From: DASZYF01 sp035545535
Lineage (GTDB): Bacteria > Actinomycetota > Actinomycetes > Mycobacteriales > CAJCIY01
NCBI GenBank assembly: GCA_035545535.1
Contig: DASZYF010000012.1
Location: forward strand, 1 to 45,382
Direction of reading: 5' to 3'
Length of the DNA stretch: 45,382 nucleotides
The notes beneath the pieces are model-generated. The model was given only the letters and a program-made list of their open reading frames with translations, was not told where the DNA came from and made no database searches. Shown here one piece after another: positions 24,130-32,275 of this stretch (position 1 is its first letter; each line of letters starts with the position of its first letter). A program made the translations under genes and the position numbers.

Positions 24130-25461
24130 ATGGCCCACCGGTCGCGTTCCGCGCTCCTCGCGGCTGGCGCCCTCGCCGCGTCGGTGGCCCTGCTCCCGGC
24201 CGCACCCGCGGGCGCCGGTGTGACGAGCACCACCGCGGCCGCGCAGACCGCCGTGCCGCGGCCGCCGACCCGCACCACCTGCCAGGGGACGCTCGGGGTC
24301 GACTGCCTGCGCCCCGCCCAGGTCCGCAAGGCCTACGGCGTGGGCGCGCTCGCCGCGCGCGGGCTCAACGGCGAGGGCGTCACGATCGCCATCGTCGACA
24401 GCTTCGGGTCCCCCACCATCGAGCACGACCTGCGGGTGTTCGACCGCGCGTTCGGCCTGCCTGACCCGCCGCACTTCAAGGTCATCGCTCCGGCCGGCGT
24501 GCCGCCGAGGTACGACAACAGCGAGGACCGGTCCGGCTGGGCCGGCGAGACCACGCTCGATGTCGAGTGGGCCCACGCGATGGCCCCGAAGGCGAACATC
24601 CTGCTCGTCGTCACGCCCACCTCGGAGACCGAGGACGTGCACGGCTTCCCCGAGATCATCAAGGCGGAGCGCTACGTCATCCAGCACCACCTGGCCGACG
24701 TGATCTCACAGAGCTTCGGCGCCACCGAGCCGACGTTCACCGGCGGCCGCAAGACCGTCATGAAGCTGCGGCAGAGCATCTACCCGCTCGCGCGCAAGAA
24801 CCGGATCACGGTGCTCGCCTCGAGCGGGGACAACGGCGCCACGGACTACACGCGCACGATGAAGAGCCTCTTCAAGCACCGGGTGACGTCGTGGCCGTCG
24901 ACCGACCCGCTGGTGACGAGCATCGGCGGCACGCAGCTGCACCTCGACAAGGCCGGCACCCGCACCGAACCGGACAGCGCGTGGGGCGGCCCGTCGGCGT
25001 CCGGCGCCGGTGGCGGCGGCGTGTCCGGCTACTTCACGCGGCCGGCCTTCCAGGACTCGGTGCGGGGCGTCGTCGGCAGGTGGCGCGGCACCCCGGACCT
25101 CTCGATGAGCTCGGCCGGTCAGTCGCCGGTGCTCGTCTACCAGAGCTACGACCACGACCAGGTCGGCTGGGGCGTCACGTGGGGCACCAGCGAGGCGGCC
25201 CCGCTGTTCGCGGGCATCGTCGCGCTCACCGTGCAGGCCGTGGGCCACCGCATCGGCTGGATCAACCCGGAGCTCTACCGGCTCGCGCAGCAGCCCGACA
25301 GCGGCATCGTCGACGTCACGGCCGGCACGAACGACCTGCACGGCTCGGCCTCGTTCCGCGGCTTCGACGCCCGGCCCGGATACGACCTCGCGACCGGTCT
25401 CGGCACCATCGACGCATCGCGGTTCGTGCCCGCGCTCGCCGCAGCGGTGCGGGCCCGATGA
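24130..25461 (+). CDS. Secreted S53 family peptidase
   Basis: 443 residues. Second sedolisin-type serine-carboxyl peptidase of the window. Seen: signal peptide (1-29, ending AGA), C51 and C59 close together, catalytic pair E140 and D144 in GETTLDVE, oxyanion D234 in SSGDNG, nucleophile S354 in WGTSEAAPLFAG. It lacks the cysteine-rich loops of the S53 protein at 3100-4374, so the two are not close duplicates. ATG 24130 fits the signal peptide and has GAGAGGAC upstream. Its TGA overlaps the ATG of the polyprenol-phosphate mannose synthase gene (ATGA), an unusual partner for a peptidase. Target protein unknown. Confidence 0.9.
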   Translation: MAHRSRSALLAAGALAASVALLPAAPAGAGVTSTTAAAQTAVPRPPTRTTCQGTLGVDCLRPAQVRKAYGVGALAARGLNGEGVTIAIVDSFGSPTIEHDLRVFDRAFGLPDPPHFKVIAPAGVPPRYDNSEDRSGWAGETTLDVEWAHAMAPKANILLVVTPTSETEDVHGFPEIIKAERYVIQHHLADVISQSFGATEPTFTGGRKTVMKLRQSIYPLARKNRITVLASSGDNGATDYTRTMKSLFKHRVTSWPSTDPLVTSIGGTQLHLDKAGTRTEPDSAWGGPSASGAGGGGVSGYFTRPAFQDSVRGVVGRWRGTPDLSMSSAGQSPVLVYQSYDHDQVGWGVTWGTSEAAPLFAGIVALTVQAVGHRIGWINPELYRLAQQPDSGIVDVTAGTNDLHGSASFRGFDARPGYDLATGLGTIDASRFVPALAAAVRAR

Positions 25462-26249
25462 GCGCGGCGCCGCGGATCCTCGTCTGCATCCCGACCTACA
25501 ACGAGAGCGAGTCACTGCCCGGCGTCGTCGCACGGCTGCGCAGCGCCGTCCCGGAAGCCCACATCCTGGTCGCGGACGACAACTCCCCCGACGGCACCGG
25601 CAAGCTCGCCGACGAGCTCGCGGCCGCGGACAGCGCCGTGCACGTGCTGCACCGCCCGGGCAAGCAGGGCCTCGGCAACGCCTACCTCGCCGCGTTCGCG
25701 TGGGGGCTCGAGCAGGGCTACGACGTGCTCGTCGAGATGGACGCCGACGGCTCTCACCAGCCCGAGGAGCTGCCGCGCCTGCTCGCGGCGCTCGAGGGCG
25801 GCCCCGACGGCCCGGCCGACCTGGTGCTCGGCTCGCGCTACGTCCCCGGCGGCGAGCTGCAGGGCTGGGCCCGCTCCCGCGAGGCGCTCTCGCGCGGCGG
25901 CAACGCCTACGTCCGCATCGCGCTCGGGCTGCCCATCAAGGACGCCACCGGCGGCTTCCGCGCCTACCGGCGGCGCGTGCTCGAGACGATCGACCGCTCC
26001 GCGGTCGACTCGCAGGGCTACTGCTTCCAGGTGGACCTGGCGTGGCGCACGTGGCAGGCGGGGTTCCGGGTGGTGGAGGTGCCCATCACGTTCGTCGAGC
26101 GGGCGCTGGGCACCAGCAAGATGAGCCAGAAGATCGTCACCGAGGCTCTCTGGCAGGTCACCCGCTGGGGCGTCACCCGCCGCGGGGCGGCCAAGCGGGC
26201 CCGTGAGCGTGCTCTCACGACCGGCGTGCCCTCGGGCCGGGCGGGGTAA
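25458..26249 (+). CDS. ppm1: Polyprenol-monophosphomannose synthase-like GT2
   Basis: 263 residues. Soluble or peripheral GT2 enzyme expected to transfer mannose from GDP-mannose to polyprenyl phosphate, feeding periplasmic mannosyltransferases. Seen: ILVCIPTYNESESL, VADDNSPDGTG, DxD in VEMDADGSHQPEE, GSRYVPGG, KDATGGFRAYRR, and ITFVERALGTSKMS, the classic DPM1 end. No Lnt-like or membrane domain is attached. ATG 25458 overlaps the S53 stop. Products could serve the GT-C paralogues and protein O-mannosylation, an inference. Another sugar cannot be excluded. Confidence 0.88.
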   Translation: MSAAPRILVCIPTYNESESLPGVVARLRSAVPEAHILVADDNSPDGTGKLADELAAADSAVHVLHRPGKQGLGNAYLAAFAWGLEQGYDVLVEMDADGSHQPEELPRLLAALEGGPDGPADLVLGSRYVPGGELQGWARSREALSRGGNAYVRIALGLPIKDATGGFRAYRRRVLETIDRSAVDSQGYCFQVDLAWRTWQAGFRVVEVPITFVERALGTSKMSQKIVTEALWQVTRWGVTRRGAAKRARERALTTGVPSGRAG

Positions 26250-26257
26250 GCCACTCC

Positions 26258-26263
26258 TATCCT
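26258..26263 (+). promoter_or_regulatory. Candidate -10 (TATCCT) of the LCP gene
   Basis: TATCCT in the 121-bp gap after ppm1; it would give a leader of about 100 nt before GTG 26371, with GGAAGG about 11 nt before the start. Confidence 0.35.
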
Positions 26264-26370
26264 CGACCTGGCCCTTCGAGGGGAACCCGGCACCCACCCC
26301 GGCGCGTCATGTCTCGGGAGGACCGGGGCACGACGCCCTGACGGGCTTGGACAGGAAGGGCCGACCGCGC

Positions 26371-28032
26371 GTGAGCACTCCGCAGCTGCCGCTGCCCCCC
26401 GAGCTCAGCCCCCGCGGGCGGGCCCGGCGCGGCACCCGGCACGGCGGCGCCGCCGTCGCCTCGCCCCGCACCACCGGCTTCCTGCGCTACGCCCGCGCGA
26501 TGTCGTGGGTGGCCGTCGCGGCGTCCGCGCTCGTGCTGCTCGGCAGCGGGTCCCTGTGGGCCTACGTCAGCTACCTCAACGGCAAGATCAACCACCTCGG
26601 CGCCATCTGCGTGCGGGACTGCAGCCACCGTCCCACCGAGAAGGGCGGCACCGAGAACTTCCTGCTCGTCGGCTCCGACACCCGCGCCGGTGACAACAGC
26701 ACCGGCGCGCTCGCCGGCGTCGCTGACGGCTCGGGCGGCAACGGCCGCTCCGACTCGACGATGCTCGTGCACCTGTCGGCCAGCTCCGGCCGCGTCACCG
26801 TGCTGTCGTTCCCGCGCGACCTCGAAGTGCAGATGCCGTCCTACGTCGACAGCTCGGGCACGCACCCCGCGTCGGCGCAGAAGTTCAACGCCGCCTACTC
26901 CTACGGCGGCATGCAGCTGCTCGTGAAGCAGGTCGAGCAGCTGTCCGGCCTGCGCGTCGACCACTACGTCAGCATCGACTTCGCCGGCTTCACCAAGATC
27001 GTCGACGCGCTCGGCGGCATCAACGTCTGCATCAGCTCGGTGCCCGGCTCGACCACCAACCTGCACGACCCGGGCGGCGACGGCTCCGGCGGCTCCGGCT
27101 TCATCGGCCACGTCGGCATCAACCACCTGAACGGTGAGAGGGCCCTCGAGTTCGTGCGCCAGCGCCACGGCCTCCCCCAGGGCGACCTCGACCGCATCCA
27201 ACGCCAGCACCGCTTCCTCGCGGCGGTGTTCGCGAAGGTGCAGAGCGCCGGCACGCTGCTCAACCCGCTCAAGCTCAACCACGTGCTGTCGGCGGCGGCC
27301 AGCGACCTCTCGGTCGACAAGGGCACCAACACCGACGACCTGGCCACGCTGGCGAAGAGCCTGAAGGACCTGTCCGGCAGCAAGGTCGAGTACTTCACCG
27401 TGCCGAACCACGGCGGGTACGACTCGCTCGGCTCGGTGCAGATCATCGACCGCGACCCGGCGAAGGCGCTGTTCCAGGCCATCTACGACGACCAGGACCC
27501 GGCGCACCCCGTCGCGCCGAAGCCGTCGAAGAAGCCTTCCGCGACACCGTCGAGCGCGGCCCCGAAGCTCACCATCCCGGCCTCGAGCATCACGGTCGAC
27601 GTGCTCAACGGCAGCGGCCAGCGCGGTCAGGCCGGCAAGGTCGGCACCGACCTGCAGGGCGTCGGCTTCAAGATCGGCACGATCGGCACCGCCACGTCCA
27701 GCGGCACGACGACCACCGAGGTCCACTACGGCAGCAACCGCGCGGACTCCGCGAAGACGGTGGCGGCCGCGATCCCCGGAGCGACGCTCGTGCCCGACTC
27801 CTCGATCGGTGAGGACGTCATCCAGGTCATCACCGGCTCGTCGTACAGCGGCGTGAAGCCGGTGACCGTCTCGGGCACCGGCGGTTCCGCGGGCGGCGGC
27901 ACGACGCCCACCGCGTCCGCATCGCCGTCCGCCCCTCCGTCAATCGCACCCGACGCCAACGGCGGCAAGCAGGCCGGCTCGAAGAGCACCGGCACCGAGG
28001 GCATCTCCATCGCCGGCGGCTGCGGCCCGTAG
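26371..28032 (+). CDS. LytR-CpsA-Psr (LCP) family glycan ligase with LytR_C domain
   Basis: 553 residues. LCP enzymes transfer polyprenyl-pyrophosphate-linked glycans onto peptidoglycan outside the membrane (Lcp1 attaches arabinogalactan in mycobacteria). Seen: cytoplasmic basic N-terminus, one TM (about 43-67), LCP domain with FLLVGSDTR, FPRDLEV, a conserved FVRQRHGLPQGDLDRIQRQ-type Arg cluster, then a Pro/Ser linker and a LytR_C domain beginning VDVLNGSGQRG, and a Ser/Pro/Thr-rich tail ending in a Cys near the terminus. GTG 26371 chosen by the start of the basic leader. The neighbouring rmlD and TIGR03089 genes match the Rv3266c-Rv3268 arrangement. Confidence 0.93.
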   Translation: MSTPQLPLPPELSPRGRARRGTRHGGAAVASPRTTGFLRYARAMSWVAVAASALVLLGSGSLWAYVSYLNGKINHLGAICVRDCSHRPTEKGGTENFLLVGSDTRAGDNSTGALAGVADGSGGNGRSDSTMLVHLSASSGRVTVLSFPRDLEVQMPSYVDSSGTHPASAQKFNAAYSYGGMQLLVKQVEQLSGLRVDHYVSIDFAGFTKIVDALGGINVCISSVPGSTTNLHDPGGDGSGGSGFIGHVGINHLNGERALEFVRQRHGLPQGDLDRIQRQHRFLAAVFAKVQSAGTLLNPLKLNHVLSAAASDLSVDKGTNTDDLATLAKSLKDLSGSKVEYFTVPNHGGYDSLGSVQIIDRDPAKALFQAIYDDQDPAHPVAPKPSKKPSATPSSAAPKLTIPASSITVDVLNGSGQRGQAGKVGTDLQGVGFKIGTIGTATSSGTTTTEVHYGSNRADSAKTVAAAIPGATLVPDSSIGEDVIQVITGSSYSGVKPVTVSGTGGSAGGGTTPTASASPSAPPSIAPDANGGKQAGSKSTGTEGISIAGGCGP

Positions 28033-28065
28033 CCATCGTGCGGGGCGCTGTGACAGGGTCACGGC

Positions 28066-28737
28066 GTGGTCCCGGCGCACGTCCTCGCGGCTCGCCTGGC
28101 GGCCGATCCGAGCAGCCCGCTCGTCACGTTCTACGACGACGCCGAGGGCATCCGCATCGAGCTCTCGGCGGCGACGCTCGCGAACGCGGTCGCGAAGACG
28201 GCAGGACTGCTCATCGACGGCCTCGGGCTGCTGCCCGGTGACGAGGTCGGCGTCGCCCTCCCGCTGCACTGGCGCACACCGGTCGCGCTGCTCGCGTGCT
28301 GGTCGGCCGGCTGCCCGCCCGTGCTCGGCAGCACCGAGGGCGCGGCCGCGTTCGTGACGCGCGACGACGTGGAGTCGGCGGGAGCCGGCGAGATCATCGC
28401 CGTCGGCCTCGACGCGTTCGGCCGGCCGCTCACCGGCCTACCGGTCGGCGTCAACGACCTGGCCGACGCCGCGTCCTACGCCGACACGTTCACCCCGACG
28501 GCGCCGCTGTCCGTGGACGACGGCCCCGCTGTCCCCGACGGCGCGCGGGTGCTGACCGTGCGTGAGTACGACGACGGCGCAGCGATCTGGCTCGGCCTGC
28601 TCGGCCCCCTGGCGGCCGGCGGTTCCGTCGTCGCCGTGGCCCACGCCGACGCGGCAGCGCTCGCCGAGCGCTGCACCACCGAACGCGTCACCCACACCTA
28701 CGGCATCGACGTCGACGGCCTCCCCCGCCTCGCCTAG
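28066..28737 (+). CDS. TIGR03089-type protein (actinobacterial, AMP-binding-like fragment)
   Basis: 223 residues. Members of this actinobacteria-restricted family resemble the N-terminal part of acyl/amino acid activating AMP-binding enzymes but are too short to be complete ligases; the role is unknown. Seen: FYDDAEGIRIELSAATLANAVAKTAGLL near the N-terminus, LPGDEVGVALPLHWRTPVALLACW, and GPLAAGGSVV. No ATP-binding P-loop of full ligases is visible. GTG 28066 with CAGGGT 6 nt upstream. In M. tuberculosis the orthologous position (Rv3268) also follows an LCP gene. Four CACCGA repeats follow the stop directly. Confidence 0.85.
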   Translation: MVPAHVLAARLAADPSSPLVTFYDDAEGIRIELSAATLANAVAKTAGLLIDGLGLLPGDEVGVALPLHWRTPVALLACWSAGCPPVLGSTEGAAAFVTRDDVESAGAGEIIAVGLDAFGRPLTGLPVGVNDLADAASYADTFTPTAPLSVDDGPAVPDGARVLTVREYDDGAAIWLGLLGPLAAGGSVVAVAHADAAALAERCTTERVTHTYGIDVDGLPRLA

Positions 28738-28761
28738 CACCGACACCGACACCGACACCGA
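28738..28761 (+). repeat. Four tandem CACCGA hexamers
   Basis: Four perfect CACCGA copies start at the first base after the TIGR03089 stop codon and lead into the 67-nt hairpin element. Probably slippage-generated. Confidence 0.8.
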
Positions 28762-28770
28762 CGGCCCACC

Positions 28771-28837
28771 CCGGTCGACATCGGCGATGTGGCAGGTCTG
28801 ACCGGCCGAGAGCCGGCACAAAGCCGATGTCGACCGG
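28771..28837. terminator. 67-nt double-stem element between convergent genes
   Basis: Outer arms CCGGTCGACATCGGC (28771-28785) and its exact reverse complement (28823-28837) enclose a second stem: TGTG (28788-28791) with CACA (28817-28820) and CCGGC (28802-28806) with GCCGG (28812-28816), loop CGAGA, leaving a 10-nt bulge on one side. No T-run follows. It sits between the stops of convergent genes (28737 and 28845), so a bidirectional terminator is the simplest reading, but 15 perfect pairs around a bulged inner hairpin is more elaborate than needed. Confidence 0.75.
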
Positions 28838-28844
28838 AGCGGGG

Positions 28845-29903
28845 CTACCAGGGGTAGGCCTTCATGGCCTTCCACTCGGCGGCCGTGGTCTGGCTGTAGA
28901 GGTAGAGGCTCGCGCCGTCGGCGCCGGTGCGCTTCGCGACGTCGAGGAACCGCCAGATCTCCCTGCCCGACGGCAGGCCCGGACGGCCGCCGTACGGGCC
29001 CATGTCGTACGCCTGACCGATGACGTGCACGGGCTTGCCGAGCGAGCGCAGCCGGGAGACCGCCTGGGCCGTGACGGTGCCCGGCTCGTTGCAGCTCCAG
29101 TAGATCATCGGCGCGAAGGCATCCACGTACGGCGCCATCGCGTGGTACGGGAAAGGCCCGTTCCACCAGTAGTCGGTCGGCCGGTAGACGGTCGCGATGA
29201 TCGGGCGGTTGTAGGCCACCTTCTGCACGCGCGACAGGTAGGCCTGCGCGCGCTTGGCCGTCTCGAACGTGCCCTCGGTCTTCCACTCGAGGTCGGGGCT
29301 GAACCCGTCGAGCTTGTCGCCGCTGGGTGAGCGGTACTTGAGCGCCGCCCAGGCGCGGCCGGCGTCGGCGACCGGGTTGGACAGGTACACGAAGTCCCAG
29401 CCGATGACACTGATGCCGTCGGCGTGCGCGAGGGGCAGCAGGTCGGCCAGGAGCGGGCCGCCGAAGAAGCCCTCGTGCGTGGAGCCGACTCGGATCCAGA
29501 TGCTGTGCTCGCCGGCGGCCGCCGTCTGCCGCACGATCGCGGCGGCGTCGATGGTGCCGCCCTTGAAGACGGTGACCCACGTGCCGGTGCCCTTGATCGG
29601 GTCGAGGTTCGGCTTGCGCGCCGGGACCTTCACCGGCGCCGGCACCTTGTTCTCCGCCACGGCGGGCTTGCCCAGCGGCCGCGGAGGGCCGCCGTGGTGA
29701 CCGGGCGGCGGCGGGCACGGCTCCGGCTGCACCGGGTCGGCGGGCAGCGGGTAGAGCGTCGCGTCCCGCACGGCGTGCGCGGCCGGCGCGACGTTCTGGG
29801 CAGCGACGTCCCTGGCCGCGCTCGAGCCACAGCCGGTGAGAGCTGCGGCGGCGAGCGGGACGGCGGCGAGCAGCGCGAGAGCAGGGCGCGTGCGGGGGGT
29901 CAC
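28845..29903 (-). CDS. Lipoprotein with glycoside-hydrolase-like (TIM-barrel) domain
   Basis: 352 residues. Seen: signal peptide with lipobox LTGC (C25), a Pro-rich spacer (about 50-85), then an alternating beta/alpha domain with strands such as GISVIGWDFVYL, KLDGFSPDLEWK, PIIATVYRP, AFAPMIYWS and KPVHVIGQAYD, and a final ASLYLYSQ. The Asp and Glu in SPDLEW at the end of a strand could be catalytic. This resembles putative glycosyl hydrolase (DUF4015-like) barrels, but the assignment is tentative. GTG 29903 places the lipobox correctly. Anchored on the outer face of the membrane; might trim a surface glycan. Ends 7 bp from the 67-nt stem element. Confidence 0.8.
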   Translation of the reverse strand: MTPRTRPALALLAAVPLAAAALTGCGSSAARDVAAQNVAPAAHAVRDATLYPLPADPVQPEPCPPPPGHHGGPPRPLGKPAVAENKVPAPVKVPARKPNLDPIKGTGTWVTVFKGGTIDAAAIVRQTAAAGEHSIWIRVGSTHEGFFGGPLLADLLPLAHADGISVIGWDFVYLSNPVADAGRAWAALKYRSPSGDKLDGFSPDLEWKTEGTFETAKRAQAYLSRVQKVAYNRPIIATVYRPTDYWWNGPFPYHAMAPYVDAFAPMIYWSCNEPGTVTAQAVSRLRSLGKPVHVIGQAYDMGPYGGRPGLPSGREIWRFLDVAKRTGADGASLYLYSQTTAAEWKAMKAYPW

Positions 29904-30036
29904 GGGATCGAGTCTCGCATCGCGATCGCGGCTCGCAGCCCGCTTCTGGATCTCGATCACCGCCCCGACCCGGCCGACCCGCGGAGAGCCGGTTCCTGCA
30001 TGCCTACGACGACGCGGCCCGCGGTGCGAGGTTGCG

Positions 30037-31641
30037 TCAGCGGCGGCGCTTCGAGGCGGTCCCGAACAGGCTGCGGGTGATCTCGCGGCCCGCGGCGCTG
30101 GCGGCCGAGCGCGCGAAGGACTTGAACGCGCTCGACTTGAGGATCCCGGCGACGACGCCGGCCGCGCCGGCCGCCTCGGCGACCTCCTTGCCGTGGCCTG
30201 GGTGCTCCTCGGGCGCCGGCTGCTGAGCTGCCGGCGCTCCCGGCGCGGGCACGGCCGGCGCGAGCTTGCCCTGCAGCTTCTCGTAGGCCGACTCGCGGTC
30301 GATCTCCTGCGCGTACTCCTTCGCGACCGGGCTGGCGGCGACGAGCGCGCTCTGCTGCGCCGGGTCGAGCTGCCCCATCTGCGATCGCGGCGCGCGCAGG
30401 CGCGTCCACGCGACCGGGGTCGGCACGCCGTTGTCGTTCAGCACCGTCACGATCGCCTCGCCGATGCCGAGGCTCGGAAGCACCTCGGTGAGGTCGTAGA
30501 CGCTGCTCTTCGGGTACGTGGAGACGGTCGCCTTGAGCGCCTTCGCATCGTCGGGCGTGAACGCGCGCAGCGCGTGCTGCACGCGGTTGCCCAGCTGCGC
30601 GAGCACGTCGTCGGGCACGTCGGTCGGGTTCTGCGTGACGAAGAAGACGCCGACGCCCTTGCTGCGGATCAGCCGCACGGTCTGCGTGACCGCGGTGAGG
30701 AAGGCCTTGCTCGCGTCGTTGAACAGCAGGTGCGCCTCGTCGAAGAAGAACACGAGCTTCGGCTTGTCGACGTCGCCGACCTCCGGCAGGTCGTGGAACA
30801 GGTCGGCGAGCAGCCACATGAGGAACGTCGAGAACAGCATGGGCTTGTCCTGCAGGCCCTGCAACTCCATCACACTGATGATGCCCTTGCCGTTCGCATC
30901 GGTGCGCAGCAGGTCCTTGGTGTCGAACTCGGGCTCGCCGAAGAAGTGGTCGGCGCCCGCGTCGGCGAACGTGATGAGCTCGCGCAGGATCACGCCCGCG
31001 GTTGCGGACGAGAGACCGCCGATGCCCTCGAGGTCAGCCTTGCCCTCGTCGGAGGTGAGGTAGGTGAGGACGGCGCGGAGGTCCTTGAGGTCGAGCATCG
31101 CGAGGCCGGCGGAGTCCGCGTAGTGGAAGACCAGGCCGAGGCTGGACTCCTGGGTCTCGTTGAGCCCCAGCACCTTCGAGAGCAGCGTCGGACCGAACGA
31201 CGTGATCGTGGCGCGCACCTCGGCGCCGATGCTCGCGCCCGCGGAACCGCCGCCACCCAGGGTGAGGAACTCCACCGGGAACGCGGTGCCCTGCCAGTCG
31301 TCGCCCACCTCCGTGCTTCGCGAGGTGATGCGGTCGCTCGCGGTCCCGGCCGCCGCCATGCCCGAGACGTCGCCCTTGATGTCGGTGACGAACACCGGCA
31401 CGCCCTGGGCAGAGAGCTCCTCGGCCAGCAGCTGCAGCGTCTTGGTCTTTCCGGTGCCGGTGGCGCCCGCGATGAGGCCGTGGCGGTTCATCATCGGCAG
31501 CGGCAGCCGCACCTTCGCGTCCGCGTGGGCCGTGCCGTCCACCACGGCCGCGCCCAGCTCGAGGACCGTGCCCTCGAAGCCGTACTCCTTGGTGATGTCG
31601 GCCAGGAAGTCCCCGCCGCCTGCCGCTGCCTTCTTCGCCAT
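30037..31641 (-). CDS. HerA-like/DUF853 P-loop ATPase (YjgR-type)
   Basis: 534 residues. Hexameric FtsK/HerA-like ATPase family with a helicase-HerA C-terminal domain; cellular role not established. Seen: N-terminal beta segment, Walker A GATGTGKT (59-66), DIKGDVSGMA, Walker B KLVFFFDEAHLLF, sensor segment VFFVTQNPTDVPDDVL, and a C-terminal Ala/Pro-rich linker ending in a basic tail (SLFGTASKRRR). Length fits the family. ATG 31641 with TAGGTT 7 nt upstream. Divergent from the stalk-protein gene; 133 bp upstream of the lipoprotein gene, in which I see no clear promoter. Confidence 0.9.
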   Translation of the reverse strand: MAKKAAAGGGDFLADITKEYGFEGTVLELGAAVVDGTAHADAKVRLPLPMMNRHGLIAGATGTGKTKTLQLLAEELSAQGVPVFVTDIKGDVSGMAAAGTASDRITSRSTEVGDDWQGTAFPVEFLTLGGGGSAGASIGAEVRATITSFGPTLLSKVLGLNETQESSLGLVFHYADSAGLAMLDLKDLRAVLTYLTSDEGKADLEGIGGLSSATAGVILRELITFADAGADHFFGEPEFDTKDLLRTDANGKGIISVMELQGLQDKPMLFSTFLMWLLADLFHDLPEVGDVDKPKLVFFFDEAHLLFNDASKAFLTAVTQTVRLIRSKGVGVFFVTQNPTDVPDDVLAQLGNRVQHALRAFTPDDAKALKATVSTYPKSSVYDLTEVLPSLGIGEAIVTVLNDNGVPTPVAWTRLRAPRSQMGQLDPAQQSALVAASPVAKEYAQEIDRESAYEKLQGKLAPAVPAPGAPAAQQPAPEEHPGHGKEVAEAAGAAGVVAGILKSSAFKSFARSAASAAGREITRSLFGTASKRRR

Positions 31642-31648
31642 GCGCCGA

Positions 31649-31654
31649 AACCTA
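31649..31654 (-). promoter_or_regulatory. Leaderless-type -10 (TAGGTT) of the HerA-like gene
   Basis: TAGGTT, 7 nt before ATG 31641. Confidence 0.55.
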
Positions 31655-31686
31655 GACCGGCGACATGACCCACAAGGTCGGACCGA

Positions 31687-31704
31687 CGTCGGCCGGCGTC
31701 GGCC
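31687..31704. repeat. Two CGTCGGCC direct repeats one helical turn apart
   Basis: CGTCGGCC occurs at 31687-31694 and 31697-31704 (10 bp phase), just upstream of the stalk-gene -10 box. The preceding GTCGGACCGAC is itself an inverted repeat. Possible operator. Confidence 0.35.
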
Positions 31705-31714
31705 TGCGCTCGCC

Positions 31715-31720
31715 TACGCT
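31715..31720 (+). promoter_or_regulatory. Leaderless-type -10 (TACGCT) of the stalk-protein gene
   Basis: TACGCT, 6 nt before GTG 31727. Confidence 0.5.
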
Positions 31721-31726
31721 GCCCCG

Positions 31727-32212
31727 GTGCCGCGCCTGCCCAAGCTCGTCGCCGTGCCGCTGTCGTGCGTCGCGGCGCTGGCCATCGGCTACGGCGTGGG
31801 CGCGGTGGTCGAGAAGGCCAGCGGCAGCGGTCACGGCTCCACGGGCAGCGTGGGGGTCGAACGCTCGGCGAGCCCGTCGGTCAGCGCGTCCCCCTCGCAC
31901 TCGCCGTCTCACTCGCCTTCGCTCCGGCCGCGGCCGTCGCGGTCACCCCGGGCGTCGATGTCACCGTCGGCGTCGCCGTCGGCGTCGCACGCGCCGAGCC
32001 TCGCGGCCTCGAAGAGCGCGTCGCCGAGCGCATCGCATCCTCCGTCGGCGAGCCACCGCCCGTCCCCGTCGCGCAAGCCGTCACCCACGCCGCGCAAGCC
32101 GTCGCCGACGAGGAGCCCGGCTCACTCGCCGACCCCGTCCCGCGCTCCGAGCCCGAGCCCGTCGCCCGCCCCCACCGGGAGCCCCAGCACCATCACGACG
32201 ACGACGCCGTGA
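31727..32212 (+). CDS. Membrane-anchored Ser/Pro-rich stalk protein
   Basis: 161 residues. Seen: a short basic N-terminus, one hydrophobic segment (about 7-26, LVAVPLSCVAALAIGYGVGAV), then about 115 residues made almost only of Ser, Pro, Ala, His and Arg in SPS/SPSA/SHSP patterns, ending in Thr and Pro. Low-complexity extracellular stalks of this type are often O-mannosylated in actinobacteria; a Ppm-like gene lies 6 kb away. No ligand domain is attached, so it may be a spacer, a wall-spanning peptide, or a non-conserved ORF. The GTG with its own TACGCT box supports expression. Confidence 0.6.
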   Translation: MPRLPKLVAVPLSCVAALAIGYGVGAVVEKASGSGHGSTGSVGVERSASPSVSASPSHSPSHSPSLRPRPSRSPRASMSPSASPSASHAPSLAASKSASPSASHPPSASHRPSPSRKPSPTPRKPSPTRSPAHSPTPSRAPSPSPSPAPTGSPSTITTTTP

Positions 32213-32275
32213 CGTCATCCGGGTCGCCGTTCGGGCTATGGCCCACACCGAAGAAACAGATCACGGTGCTGTCGG

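Noticed and set aside
28562..28801. ORF running through the CACCGA repeats into the stem element
   Set aside because: Product is Thr/Asp repeat plus shadow sequence; overlaps the TIGR03089 gene out of frame.
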